A DNA stretch of 59,747 bases, taken from positions 1 through 59,747 of the forward strand of contig JAJPJV010000013.1 in assembly GCA_021324045.1 (NCBI GenBank), written 5' to 3'. The position numbers and the translations under genes are program-made. Shown here in pieces: positions 1 to 8,083 of this stretch (position 1 is its first letter; every line of letters starts with the position of its first letter). The notes beneath the pieces are model-generated. The model searched no databases. It saw only the letters and a list, made by a program, of their open reading frames with translations, and was not told the DNA's origin. Origin of the DNA: Actinomycetota bacterium. GTDB taxonomy: Bacteria; Actinomycetota; Acidimicrobiia; Acidimicrobiales; RAAP-2.

Positions 1-91
1 CCTCTCGGGTCTCATAGAGGTGGTTGTCGGCGTCGAAGGTGCTGTAGGGCAGCTCCCGGTGGACGACGTGGATGTACTCGGTGTCTGCCAT
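1..91 (-). CDS. Amidohydrolase-2 family protein, N-terminus only
   Basis: The gene runs off the left edge, so only about 30 residues are visible. Translation from the ATG at 91 gives MADTEYIHVVHRELPYSTFD followed by ADNHLYETRE. The FDADNHLYE stretch is the metal-site start of amidohydrolase-2 (TIM-barrel hydrolase) proteins common in actinobacterial lipid catabolism regions. A strong ribosome site (AAAGGAGGAGG) ends about 9 bases before the ATG and fixes the start. It is distantly like the complete amidohydrolase at 55669-56946, which has IIDADAHFTEP at the same place. The substrate is unknown. Confidence 0.7.
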   Translation of the reverse strand, partial: MADTEYIHVVHRELPYSTFDADNHLYETRE

Positions 92-581
92 GGCCCTATT
101 CCTCCTCCTTTAATCCCATTTTCCTCGCTCCTGTGCCCGCCGACTCCAGTCCGAGCTGGAGGGTCACCGAAGAGCGCTCAGGCCCGCGCTCAGCGCAACC
201 ATCGCTTCACGACGATCGTCGTCAATTGCATCGCAATGATAGGTCAGGCGGCCAATCCCGGGTTCTCGATGCCGTGGGCAGATCCACCTGACCCGTGGAG
301 CGATGCCGTGCGTTGAGGGCATGCGTCGCCAAGCTCCCCGCCGTCGAGGGCCGCCGTCCGACGAGGGCCGGTCGATCGATGGCAACCGGCAACCAACTGT
401 GCGCGCTTTGACTCGCTCCGCTCGGAGCGAGATACGGGGCCGTCGGCTGACCACCATCGACGATTTCCTCGTCTGACGATCATTGGCAGTGCGATCGATC
501 GCATCGCCGCTGGATCACTGACTCGGGTCCCTTCGAGGGGGTCGCACGAACCCGGAGGCGACCAGCGGTTGTCGCGCTCGA
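92..581. other. Non-coding leader region with palindromes
   Basis: I see no convincing gene here. The stretch should hold the promoter of the amidohydrolase on the minus strand. Structures visible are a 10-bp palindrome GACGATCGTC (211-220), ATTGC-N3-GCAAT (225-237), a 9-bp perfect inverted repeat CTCGCTCCG/CGGAGCGAG with a 2-base centre (412-431) and a 14-bp perfect palindrome TGCGATCGATCGCA (490-503). Any of these could be an operator or a transcript end; none is assigned. Confidence 0.4.
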
Positions 582-889
582 CCCGCGCATCGACCTGGTG
601 GCGTTGGCAAACTGAAGCACCCGCTGGTCCCTGCGAGCGCGTGCTTGGTTGCGGTGGCGACGCATGTCGGCGCCTCGGTGCACGCTCTGGTGCTCAGGGG
701 CTGCGATGTGCTGCGCGACGAGGGAGAGCGTACGCGGCGCGACTGCGGGAAGGCGGCGTCGACGTCGAGGAGGTCTGTTACCCTGGCCAACCGCATGGGT
801 TCGTGAACCTCGGGTTCCCAATGGCCCGGCCCGCGTTCGAGCGAATCGGGGCCTGGCTCCAGGCGGTGTTCGCCCGCTCGGCCGGGTAG
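582..889 (+). pseudogene. Decayed alpha/beta-hydrolase (acetyl-esterase type), C-terminal remnant
   Basis: The last third of an HSL/acetyl-esterase-like hydrolase can be read only across frames. One frame (603-730) gives LVLRGCDVLRDEGER, which carries the Asp of the catalytic triad. A one-base loss near 729 then moves to the frame giving YAARLREGGVDVEEV and PGQPHGFVN, with the catalytic His, ending with a stop at 887-889. A further shift near 601-612 joins an upstream piece LDPRIDLVALAN. No start, oxyanion-hole HGGG or nucleophile GDSAGG is present, so this is a broken remnant and not a gene. It is probably an old hydrolase of the neighbouring catabolic set. Confidence 0.55.
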
Positions 890-923
890 GCCAAACGCCT
901 CGCATCGGCCTGGGCCTCGTTGG

Positions 924-1823
924 TCAGGACGAGGCCCGGCGTGCCCGATTGAATGCTTCGATGCCGGCGCGCAACGAGGTCGCCGTCACGTGAAGATGAC
1001 GCGCGGACTCGACCTCGACGTATTCTTCGATGTCCAGTCGCTCCGCGGAGAGAATGTTGGCCTTCATCATCCGCAAGGGAAACGGGTGGTGGCTCGTGAG
1101 GTCCTCGGCTCGTTGGAGCACCTCGCTGTGAAGGTCCTCCGCCGGGAAGACGCGGGTAACGATCCCCAGGGCGAAGGCTTCTTGCGCGGTGAGTTTTTCG
1201 GGGAAGAAGAGCAGCTCGCGTGCACGAGCGGCACCGACGAGGCGCACGAGCGACCAGGCGAGACCCATGTCCCCCGACACGCCGACCCTCAGGAACGCTG
1301 TCGAGAACCTCGCGCGCGCTGAGGCGAAACGGAAGTCGCAGGCGCAAGCCCAGCCCATCGCCGCACCCGCGCAGCCGCCGTCGATGGCCGCGATGGTGAC
1401 TTGGGGCATCGTGTGCAGAAGCGTCGAGGCATGGTAGAGGGGTCCGAGGTGCTCGAGCGTCGGCGTACCGGGGGTCCCAGGATTGGTGTGGCTCCGGTCG
1501 GCGGTGGCTCGTTCCGGCGCGGGATCGCCGATGTCCCTGGGGACGTCTCCAGGTGCTGAGCCCGCCGTCAAGTCGGCGCCGACGGAGAAGTCATCGCCGG
1601 CACCGCGAAGGATGACCACGCGTACGTCACTTGCCTGAAGTGCCACGAGCGCTCCGTAGAGCTCCTCGCACATCTCGACCGTGACGCCGTTGCGCCGCTC
1701 GGGCCGGTTCAGCACGACGGTCGCCACAGCGCCACGACGTTGGACGAGGACGGTTCGCTCCGCGGTGGCCGTCTCGGCTGGCGCTCGGCGATGTGGCTCA
1801 TCGCGATGAATCCGAACGTGCAC
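924..1823 (-). CDS. Enoyl-CoA hydratase/isomerase family protein
   Basis: Crotonase-fold protein of about 299 residues, expected to hydrate or isomerise an enoyl-CoA in beta-oxidation-like breakdown. The two oxyanion-hole regions are visible (FSVGADL and GGCAGAAMG). At the site where true hydratases carry a Glu, the sequence is FLRVGVSGDMG; the Asp lies where PaaG-type isomerases have theirs, so an isomerase role is as likely as hydration. The start is uncertain: the GTG at 1823 gives a full N-terminus but overlaps the upstream dehydrogenase by about 115 bp. Later in-frame starts would cut into the first beta strand. The overlap suggests co-transcription with the KstD-like gene. Confidence 0.75.
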   Translation of the reverse strand: MHVRIHRDEPHRRAPAETATAERTVLVQRRGAVATVVLNRPERRNGVTVEMCEELYGALVALQASDVRVVILRGAGDDFSVGADLTAGSAPGDVPRDIGDPAPERATADRSHTNPGTPGTPTLEHLGPLYHASTLLHTMPQVTIAAIDGGCAGAAMGWACACDFRFASARARFSTAFLRVGVSGDMGLAWSLVRLVGAARARELLFFPEKLTAQEAFALGIVTRVFPAEDLHSEVLQRAEDLTSHHPFPLRMMKANILSAERLDIEEYVEVESARHLHVTATSLRAGIEAFNRARRASS

Positions 1824-3448
1824 GTGTGCCCGATGCTTCCTCCGGCGCCGAGGTAGTGGCGACCCATCACGCTGGCAGCCACATTGCCTGTCGCGTACAG
1901 CCCCGGGATGGGCTTTCCCGCGTCGGTGAGCACCCGCGCGTGCTCGTCGGTGAGCACCCCGCCGCACGTCCCGACGTCGCAGGGGTAGACCGCGACCGCG
2001 TAGAACGGCGCCCGGTCGATGGGGGCCAAGCAGTTGTTTGGTCGATAGCTGGGGTCTCCCATGTACCGGTCGTACGCGTTCTCGCCACGATGGAAGTCAG
2101 TGTCCGTGCCGCTGCGGGCAAAGCCGTTGAAGCGTTCGACGGTCGCCTCGAGGCCACGAGCATCGATACCACAGTCCGCTGCGAGGGCATCCAACGAGGG
2201 CGCGCGCTTGACGTACCCGTCGGTGATCCAGCGCTCGGGGAGCCGACCGGGAAGGGCACCGAAGAGGCATCGGCGCCTGAACGCGTCGTCGAAGATCAAC
2301 CACGCCGGCACGGCACCACGGTCGAACATGACCTGGCCGAGTTCCATGAAGGACATCGATTCGTTGGCGAAGCGACTGCCTGTGGAGTCAACGATGATCG
2401 ATCCTGGTCGCCAGCGAGCTCGGTTGAACGCGCTCGTCTGCCTCGAGGGGTAACGGGGAAGGCTCCCATCCGGCATGCAGTGGGTCGGGATCCAGAATGC
2501 CTCGTCCAACAAGTCGGTTGCGGCACCGGCTGCCATTGCCATCTCGAGGACCTCGCCGGTGTCGCCGGGGTTCGAGATCGACCACCTCGCAGACGTCGCG
2601 CGCTTGGCACCATAACGGGCACGCATGCTGTCGTTGCGGGAAAAGCCACCAGCTGCCAGCAGGACGCCGCGACGGGCCGCGACGCGCACTTCTCGGTCGG
2701 ACCTGCGCACGGTGACGCCTGCCACACGTCCATCCTCGATGACCAGGTTCTGAACCGGCGCTTCGGTCCATAGCTGCACCCCCCGCTCGAGGGCGCCGTG
2801 AAGGAGGCGACCCACCAACGCTGCACCATTCGCGACCAGGGCCTGATGACGCACTTTCCCAACCTGCGTACGGCCGAAGACCTTCGCGGCGACGAGGAGG
2901 TTCGCGATATTGCGGTTGTAGTACGTCATCGCTGCAAGCTCGGTGCCGAAGCCGATGAGGCCCAATCCCGAGCTCATCCCTGGCCGCAGCTTCTCCTGCC
3001 AGGGCCCGAGCTCGCGGGCGTCGAAGGGGTATGCCTCGATGGTGCGACCGCGTGCCTTGCCGCCCAGGGCGTCCGGGTAGTTGTCGGGGTAGCCGTCGGC
3101 GTAGCGGAAGGGAATGCCTTGCTCCTGGAGGAACGCCACCATCCGAGGGCCGTTGGTGACAAACGCTGTCCGCCGCTCGGGAGACGAGGCGCGCCCGACA
3201 GCTCCTACGACGGCTTCGAAGTACTGCAAGGCGTCTTGCTCCGAGTCGGCGACGCCCTTGGCTCGCATCAACGGATTGTTCGGGATCCACAGGCCACCGC
3301 CGGACATCGCGGTGGAGCCGCCGACGAGCTCGGTCTTCTCGAGAACGAGCACGTCGAGCCCCTTTGCTCGCCCGAGGAGAGCGCCAACGAGGGCACCGCC
3401 GCCGCTACCGACGACGACGGCGTCGGCCGTGAAGTCCCAATCAGGCAT
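1709..3448 (-). CDS. KstD-like FAD-dependent dehydrogenase (3-oxosteroid 1-dehydrogenase family)
   Basis: A 579-residue flavoprotein. The N-terminal dinucleotide motif VVGSGGGALVGALL (about residues 12-25), the middle LAAGGFSRN and the C-terminal GLYATGNVAASVMGRHYLGAG follow the order in 3-ketosteroid delta1-dehydrogenases and fumarate-reductase-like flavoproteins. The Tyr in HYLGAGGSIG matches the conserved Tyr of that motif in KstD. The usual activity is insertion of a double bond in a ring next to a ketone, on the cytoplasmic side. The ATG at 3448 follows GAGGGGGC. The family also contains enzymes for non-steroid substrates, so the substrate is not proven. The downstream gene overlaps it. 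Confidence 0.82.
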   Translation of the reverse strand: MPDWDFTADAVVVGSGGGALVGALLGRAKGLDVLVLEKTELVGGSTAMSGGGLWIPNNPLMRAKGVADSEQDALQYFEAVVGAVGRASSPERRTAFVTNGPRMVAFLQEQGIPFRYADGYPDNYPDALGGKARGRTIEAYPFDARELGPWQEKLRPGMSSGLGLIGFGTELAAMTYYNRNIANLLVAAKVFGRTQVGKVRHQALVANGAALVGRLLHGALERGVQLWTEAPVQNLVIEDGRVAGVTVRRSDREVRVAARRGVLLAAGGFSRNDSMRARYGAKRATSARWSISNPGDTGEVLEMAMAAGAATDLLDEAFWIPTHCMPDGSLPRYPSRQTSAFNRARWRPGSIIVDSTGSRFANESMSFMELGQVMFDRGAVPAWLIFDDAFRRRCLFGALPGRLPERWITDGYVKRAPSLDALAADCGIDARGLEATVERFNGFARSGTDTDFHRGENAYDRYMGDPSYRPNNCLAPIDRAPFYAVAVYPCDVGTCGGVLTDEHARVLTDAGKPIPGLYATGNVAASVMGRHYLGAGGSIGHTCTFGFIAMSHIAERQPRRPPRSEPSSSNVVALWRPSC

Positions 3449-3456
3449 CGTGCCCC

Positions 3457-3482
3457 CTCGCCTCGATCAGGCGAGCAGTGTA
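3457..3482 (-). promoter_or_regulatory. Promoter -10 with 19-bp dyad before the KstD-like gene
   Basis: Reading on the minus strand, TACACT (3482-3477) could be a -10 box. It is followed at once by CTCGCCT-N5-AGGCGAG (3457-3475), a perfect 7-bp inverted repeat that would cover the transcription start and reaches the ribosome site. This is a good layout for a repressor operator; the sequence does not resemble the KstR motif known from mycobacteria. Confidence 0.45.
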
Positions 3483-3516
3483 GCGTGGGCTTTTCACGGA
3501 CTTCCCTTGCCCGCGC

Positions 3517-4113
3517 TCAGGACCGTGTCGCGCGGACCAACGCGTCGATCGCCCACGCTTCACCCTGGTCCGTCTGGACTGCCCTTCGGACCTGCTGGGC
3601 TTTGACGATGCGCAGGCTGCTCAGGTCCTCGGCCACGTCCTGGGGGCTGAACAGGACCGATGCATCGCGTGGGCCCCCATACCCGTGTGCCAGATTGTCC
3701 AGGTCGTGCCCCACGACCAGCATGGTGCCGCCGGGAGCGACCCCGGTCGCCATGCGACGGTAGACCTGACGGCGTTGCGCTGCCGGCAGCTGGAGATAGA
3801 AGACGATGACCAGGTCGAAGGCGCCCGCTACGGGTGTCCACTGAAGGAGGTCGGCATTGATCCAATCGACGGTCACTGCGCGCTGATCGGCCAGCCGCCG
3901 CGCCTTGGCCAACGCGACCTCGGAGAAATCGACACCGGTCGCATTCCAACCGTGTTCTGCCAGCCAGATCGCGTTACGGCCCTCTCCGCACGCGACGTCC
4001 AGCGCGCGGCCAGGAGGCAGCTCGGCAACCTCCTCCACCAAGAACTGGTTCGGTTCGGCACGCCACAGCAGCTCCTCTCCCGCATAGCGGGCATCCCACT
4101 CCGCCCGGTCCAT
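3517..4113 (-). CDS. Class I SAM-dependent methyltransferase
   Basis: A 198-residue Rossmann-fold methyltransferase. Motif I is LDVACGEGRNAIWLAE (about residues 37-52), the acidic residue of motif II is in GVDFS, and motif IV is FDLVIVFYL. The family resembles TehB and related small-molecule methyltransferases. The ATG at 4119 touches the ribosome site AAGGAG with no spacing, so the second ATG at 4113 (spacing 6) is preferred. It stands alone between the KstD-like gene and the ABC binding protein, and its substrate is unknown. Confidence 0.8.
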   Translation of the reverse strand: MDRAEWDARYAGEELLWRAEPNQFLVEEVAELPPGRALDVACGEGRNAIWLAEHGWNATGVDFSEVALAKARRLADQRAVTVDWINADLLQWTPVAGAFDLVIVFYLQLPAAQRRQVYRRMATGVAPGGTMLVVGHDLDNLAHGYGGPRDASVLFSPQDVAEDLSSLRIVKAQQVRRAVQTDQGEAWAIDALVRATRS

Positions 4114-4268
4114 CACCATCTCCTTGTCTCACTCTGAGGGACCAACCGGCGCCATCATTGCGCGGTCGACGGCGGCTAGCCGTTCACCGAGTCGTGTACC
4201 CGTGCGGTCGTTGGGGTGGCTGAGATTGCCGCAGGGCCGGAGCTCGTTGCGAGCCGGCGACGCGGAGC

Positions 4269-5549
4269 TCAGGTCTGTGCCTGCCGGATGCTGCAGAGCG
4301 GCTTGCCACCGTTGGCGAGCACGAAATGCGTGCCTCGGAGCTGCACCAGGTAGGTGCAGAACTGCTTCGGCAGCATGGCCAAGGTTCCGAAGTGGCACAT
4401 GCTGGTGGGGCTTGGCAGCACCCCTTCAGCCGTGTAGTTGCAGTCCTTGCGCAAGTTCGTGATGAACTTCTGGCGAGTTGGGTTCTTACCGGCGAGCTGG
4501 AGTCCCTTGATCATGAGGTCAGCTGCCAGGTACGAGCCGTAGGTCCCCATTGACGGGATGTCGCCCTTGTGGAACTTGGGGTCATAGCGAACCAGGTTCG
4601 CCAGCATCTTGGCCGTCGCAGCGTTGGGGCGAATGAAGTTGTACTGGATCGCGACGTAGTCGCCATCCATTGCCGCCAACGCGGACGGGTTGTCGATGAC
4701 CGACTGGTCGTAGCCGGTTTCGTAGTACTGCACGGCGTGAAGGCCGGCCTGCTTCACCTCCGAGCTGAGGGCGATGTCCGACGAGTCGACGAAGGCGGCG
4801 TTGACGCCATTGCACCCGGCCGACTTCATCGAGAGCACGTCCGCGGTGAAGTCGACAGCTCCGAAGGGAACCGAAGAGTTGTTGTAGCACGTCGCGATGC
4901 CGGCGTCCTTCTTCGCTGCCTGCAGGAGCTGGTTGGTGGCACGCTGCGCGGAAGGTGAGATGCCATAGGAGAGCCCCGCGAGCTTGGTGATGCCCGTGGA
5001 CTTCAAGAACTTCACGAGCCCACTGAGGTAGTAATAGTAGACCCCGTTAATCGGACCGAGGGTGGGCGGGTTCACGTCGAACATGTTCGTATAGGGCTGT
5101 TCAATCCATTCCGGGCCGTCGACCGCCCAACTCGTGACCGGAATGCCGGCTGAATGCAGGTAGGGCGCTGCGGCAAAGGTGAACGACGAGAAGTCGATCA
5201 CTCCGAAGACGCCTGCGTTTTGGACGAGGTCCTGTGCAGCGGTGGTGTTCTGCGAGGGGCTCGACGCGTCGTCCTTGACGATCAGCTGGAGCTTGTGCCC
5301 GTCGACTCCACCAGCAGCATTTTGAGCGTCAATGCGCGCAACGGCACCGTACTGGCCATTGGTATAACTTGACGCTGCGACCCCTGTCAGGGACATGATC
5401 AAGCCCAACTTGATCGGTGGCTTCGATGCGCCACTGGCAGTTGCCGACCCCGCGAGCCCGGCGACAGCGAGTGGAATGAGCAGGCCTGCAGCTCCGATGA
5501 GCCGCACTGCCCGCAACAGCGCTGGCGAACTCCCCCGTACACCGCTCAT
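4269..5549 (-). CDS. ABC transporter substrate-binding protein (Peripla_BP_6/LivK type)
   Basis: Exported binding protein of 426 residues. The N-terminus has a signal peptide: hydrophobic AAGLLIPLAVAGLAG, then a likely cut after SATAS. The mature domain begins IKLGLIMSLTGVAASSYTNG, typical of type I binding proteins for branched-chain amino acids, amides or aromatic acids. It is a paralogue of the protein at 57242-58507: both share RIDAQNA-GGVDGHKL, SVPFG-DFTADVL and LAGKNPTR. A further, more distant binding protein at 6727-8058 sits with the permease. The ATG follows AAGGGGGG at good spacing. It has no permease on its own strand and may use the Liv system nearby. Confidence 0.88.
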   Translation of the reverse strand: MSGVRGSSPALLRAVRLIGAAGLLIPLAVAGLAGSATASGASKPPIKLGLIMSLTGVAASSYTNGQYGAVARIDAQNAAGGVDGHKLQLIVKDDASSPSQNTTAAQDLVQNAGVFGVIDFSSFTFAAAPYLHSAGIPVTSWAVDGPEWIEQPYTNMFDVNPPTLGPINGVYYYYLSGLVKFLKSTGITKLAGLSYGISPSAQRATNQLLQAAKKDAGIATCYNNSSVPFGAVDFTADVLSMKSAGCNGVNAAFVDSSDIALSSEVKQAGLHAVQYYETGYDQSVIDNPSALAAMDGDYVAIQYNFIRPNAATAKMLANLVRYDPKFHKGDIPSMGTYGSYLAADLMIKGLQLAGKNPTRQKFITNLRKDCNYTAEGVLPSPTSMCHFGTLAMLPKQFCTYLVQLRGTHFVLANGGKPLCSIRQAQT

Positions 5550-5584
5550 GTGGCCCCCCTTGCACGTGGTCCCGCTTCCGAATG

Positions 5585-5623
5585 TCTCAAAAGCTTATCA
5601 AAATTTCTCAAAAGCTTATCAAA
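5585..5623 (-). promoter_or_regulatory. Tandem 18-bp repeat with embedded promoter before the binding-protein gene
   Basis: The sequence TCTCAAAAGCTTATCAAA occurs twice, at 5585-5602 and 5606-5623, a 21-bp period or two helical turns. Read on the gene strand, TTGATA (5622-5617), a 17-base spacer and GATAAG (5599-5594) form a plausible -35/-10 pair built from the repeats. An AT-rich tandem box in otherwise GC-rich DNA suggests an operator with two sites on the same DNA face. Confidence 0.55.
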
Positions 5624-6103
5624 TGTTCAGGCAGCAAAAGCGAGGTGCTTGGAGCCGCTGGTGAGCGGAATTGGCTCACGGCTCCTCCGAGGAGCTCGTC
5701 AGCAGGTGCCGCCGATGAGGAGCCCAGCGCAAAGGGTTGCTGCCGCTCTAGCGCTCTGTCAGAACGGGGAAAACCCGCTCCAAGCGGTACGGCCTTGTGG
5801 AGAATCCCGAGATGCCACGGACTCAGCGACCGGTTGGGCGTGGCTTCGCCCGATCCGCTTGCCGATGCAGTCCCGCGTCGATCTGAGTCCATGCGACCGG
5901 TCACTGTTGTCCCGTTCATGGGGTTTACGGCGCCTACCCCATGGATGACTTGGGACCGATTGGCGAAGAGCCGAGTGACGCGCGGCAAGGGCGGCGAGTC
6001 GGTTACGTCCTCACGGCTCCTCCAGACCCGAGGGGAGCGACGACGCTGCAAGGAAGGCCGAGGCACAAGCAAGGGCGGCGAGTGGCGATCGTTAGGCGGC
6101 GAG
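5624..6103. other. Intergenic region without a recognisable gene
   Basis: About 480 bases with no credible coding frame; short open frames lack family resemblance and ribosome sites. A weak hairpin CATGGGG/CCCCATG lies at 5917-5943. The string GGCGGCGAGT recurs three times between about 5990 and 6105, the last just outside the tRNA. I see no tRNA besides the one at 6104 and no known RNA. Confidence 0.4.
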
Positions 6104-6175
6104 TGCGCCCCGGGGGATTCGAACCCCCAACCTGCGGATTAAGAGTCCGTTGCTCTACCGTTGAGCTAGAGGCGC
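6104..6175 (-). tRNA. tRNA-Lys (CTT)
   Basis: A 72-nt tRNA on the minus strand. The acceptor stem pairs GCGCCTC with GGGGCGC followed by discriminator A. The T arm GGGGG-TTCGAAT-CCCCC is perfect. The anticodon loop CTCTTAA reads CTT, so it decodes AAG (Lys). CCA is not encoded. The D arm AGCTCAACGGTAGAGC is standard. Confidence 0.95.
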
Positions 6176-6726
6176 AGTGGGCAGTGTAGGCCTTCCAGGC
6201 TCCAGGGGGTCTCAGACAGGATCACCCTGGGCGACCAGCCGAGATGCCAGCTGACAAGCGCAGGCCCCAGGAGGAAGACGGGTTGGGATGCTCCACGGGC
6301 GCTCCTCCTCCCGAGCGGGCCTTGGGCGCCGAGCCCAGGGATGGGCAGCCGTCAGTGGGAATGAGGAGCGAACCCTGCCAGCGAAACGCGAGGCGCTCGT
6401 GTGGTAAGTAAACGTTTGATTGGCCCTCGCTTCGCCTTCGGACTTTCCACTCAGTGGGGGAGCTGTTTCGGTGCGGCGCGGACACTGCCCGCTACAGTGA
6501 GCATTGCGACGTCTTGCCGATATGCCGGTGCAATCGAGGTGGTCGCAATGCGGTCGGGAGTCCGATCGATTTCGCGAGCGTGCCTCGCCCTGTGGAACCA
6601 GGGATCGGTGCCTTGCCTCGGCCGTCGATGGGGGATCGGTTCTCCAGGGTGACCAGTGCGCGGGAAACGGTTTGGACGATGCGTTGGATAGGGGTTCATC
6701 GATCGAAGGTGCTTCGAAGTGCACCC
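6176..6726. other. Long upstream region of the Liv operon
   Basis: About 550 bases between the tRNA and the first Liv gene. The open frame of the binding protein extends upstream into it, but the extension has no signal-peptide logic, so I treat it as untranslated. No clear consensus promoter is seen; AGTAAACGTTTGATT around 6405-6422 is the most AT-rich spot. The operon leader may lie here. Confidence 0.35.
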
Positions 6727-8058
6727 ATGACGCGCGCGTGGGGCCGGCTAGGAAGGAATCGGTGCCGGTGGCGCCGTTGGCTGCGTTGGGGTTCGGCAGT
6801 CCTGACCGCCGCGGCCATGGGCGGAGCCGTGGTGCCGGGTACCTCGAGTGCGACAGGGAACGGAGCGTCAGCGCCCGGCGTGACCGCTAGGCAGATCGAT
6901 GTCGGAGCCCTTGCCACCCTGTCAGGTCCGGTGGCTGCGGATTTCGCACCGATCGTGCCTGGCGTCAAGGCATATCTTGACATGGTCAACGCCCATGGAG
7001 GGGTGTACGGGCGGAGGATCGTTCTCGGTCATGTCGCCGACGACGGCAGTAATCCCACAACCGACACCGATCTCGCACGGACGTTGGTCGAGCAGGACCA
7101 TGTCTTCGCGATCGTCGGAGTCGCGACGGCCTTCTTCAGTGCAGCGACGTTCCTTGCCCAATCGGGGACCCCTACCTTCGGCTACGCAACGGAGCCGAAC
7201 TGGTCGCCTGCTCCCAACCTCTTCGCTGCATACGGATCGATCATCGATTACTCCTCGACGGCGCCATTCTTTGCCTACGTCGCGAAGCGCCTGCACGCGC
7301 ATGCAGCCGGTGTGATTTCCTACGGCATTCCCCAATCTTCCGCCGAGTGTCGGGTCGCGATCACGGCGTTCCACAAGTACGGGATCCGAGTCGGCTACGC
7401 GGACCTCTCCGTGCCCTATGGCAGTGACCTCAGCTCAGATGTCCAGCACATGAAGCAAGCCAAGGTGGACTTCGTCGTGAGCTGCATGGACGTGCCGGGA
7501 AATATCGAGCTCTCGAGGGCACTCCAGCAATATGGAGTCAAAGGAGTGCATCAACTGTGGCTCGATGGATACGACGAATCGACGCTCCACCGATATTCGA
7601 GCCTGATGCAAGGAGTCTATTTCATCGTGGAGCACGTTCCTTTCCAGGCAAGCCGGGAGTTCAGGCACGCGTTCCCTGGCCTTGACCGTTACATCTCGGT
7701 CATGGGCAAATATGAGCCGGGTTACGTCGACAATGAAGTGGCAATGGATGGCTGGTTGAGCGCGGCGCTCTTCGTCGCCGGATTGAGAGCGGCTGGACCG
7801 CATCCCACGCAGCAAGGATTGGTTCGGGCGATCAACGACATCACCGATTTCACGGGTGGAGGCCTGACGACCCCGGTGGATTGGCGGATCGCACACACGA
7901 CCGTCACTTCTCCCACGTGCGACGCTTTCGTCACCGTACGAGGTGATCGATTCGATGTCACCTTCAATCGAGGAAAGGACATCTGGGTCTGCTTCCCCAC
8001 CTCCAACCCGAACGTCACGCATCCCGTTGCGCCGCCACCGGGTTCACCGGGGACCTAG
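6727..8058 (+). CDS. ABC transporter substrate-binding protein of the Liv cluster
   Basis: A 443-residue periplasmic-type binding protein. From the ATG at 6727 the product starts with a basic stretch rich in Arg, then a hydrophobic segment VLTAAAMGGAVV and a cleavage-like SSA. The mature part reads IDVGALATLSGPVAADF and has the LivK-type two-lobe arrangement (VNAHGGVYGRRIVL, FAIVGVATAFFSAA). The open frame extends 273 bases upstream, but the extension would bury the signal. It is the first gene of a likely operon with the fused permease (25 bp downstream) and two ATPases. The ligand is unknown; the tail is Pro-rich. Confidence 0.83.
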   Translation: MTRAWGRLGRNRCRWRRWLRWGSAVLTAAAMGGAVVPGTSSATGNGASAPGVTARQIDVGALATLSGPVAADFAPIVPGVKAYLDMVNAHGGVYGRRIVLGHVADDGSNPTTDTDLARTLVEQDHVFAIVGVATAFFSAATFLAQSGTPTFGYATEPNWSPAPNLFAAYGSIIDYSSTAPFFAYVAKRLHAHAAGVISYGIPQSSAECRVAITAFHKYGIRVGYADLSVPYGSDLSSDVQHMKQAKVDFVVSCMDVPGNIELSRALQQYGVKGVHQLWLDGYDESTLHRYSSLMQGVYFIVEHVPFQASREFRHAFPGLDRYISVMGKYEPGYVDNEVAMDGWLSAALFVAGLRAAGPHPTQQGLVRAINDITDFTGGGLTTPVDWRIAHTTVTSPTCDAFVTVRGDRFDVTFNRGKDIWVCFPTSNPNVTHPVAPPPGSPGT

Positions 8059-8083
8059 CGAGGACGACGGGAGGTAGGGGGCC

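Noticed and set aside
1793-2773. Long open frame opposite the KstD-like gene
   Set aside because: It is antisense to a well-supported flavoprotein, has no domain resemblance and no ribosome site; long shadows are expected at this GC content.
5585-5623. Tandem repeat as a mini CRISPR
   Set aside because: Only two units with a 3-base gap, no spacers and no cas genes; promoter or operator function fits better.
6454-6726. N-terminal extension of the Liv binding protein
   Set aside because: It would bury the signal peptide and has no ribosome site or family support.
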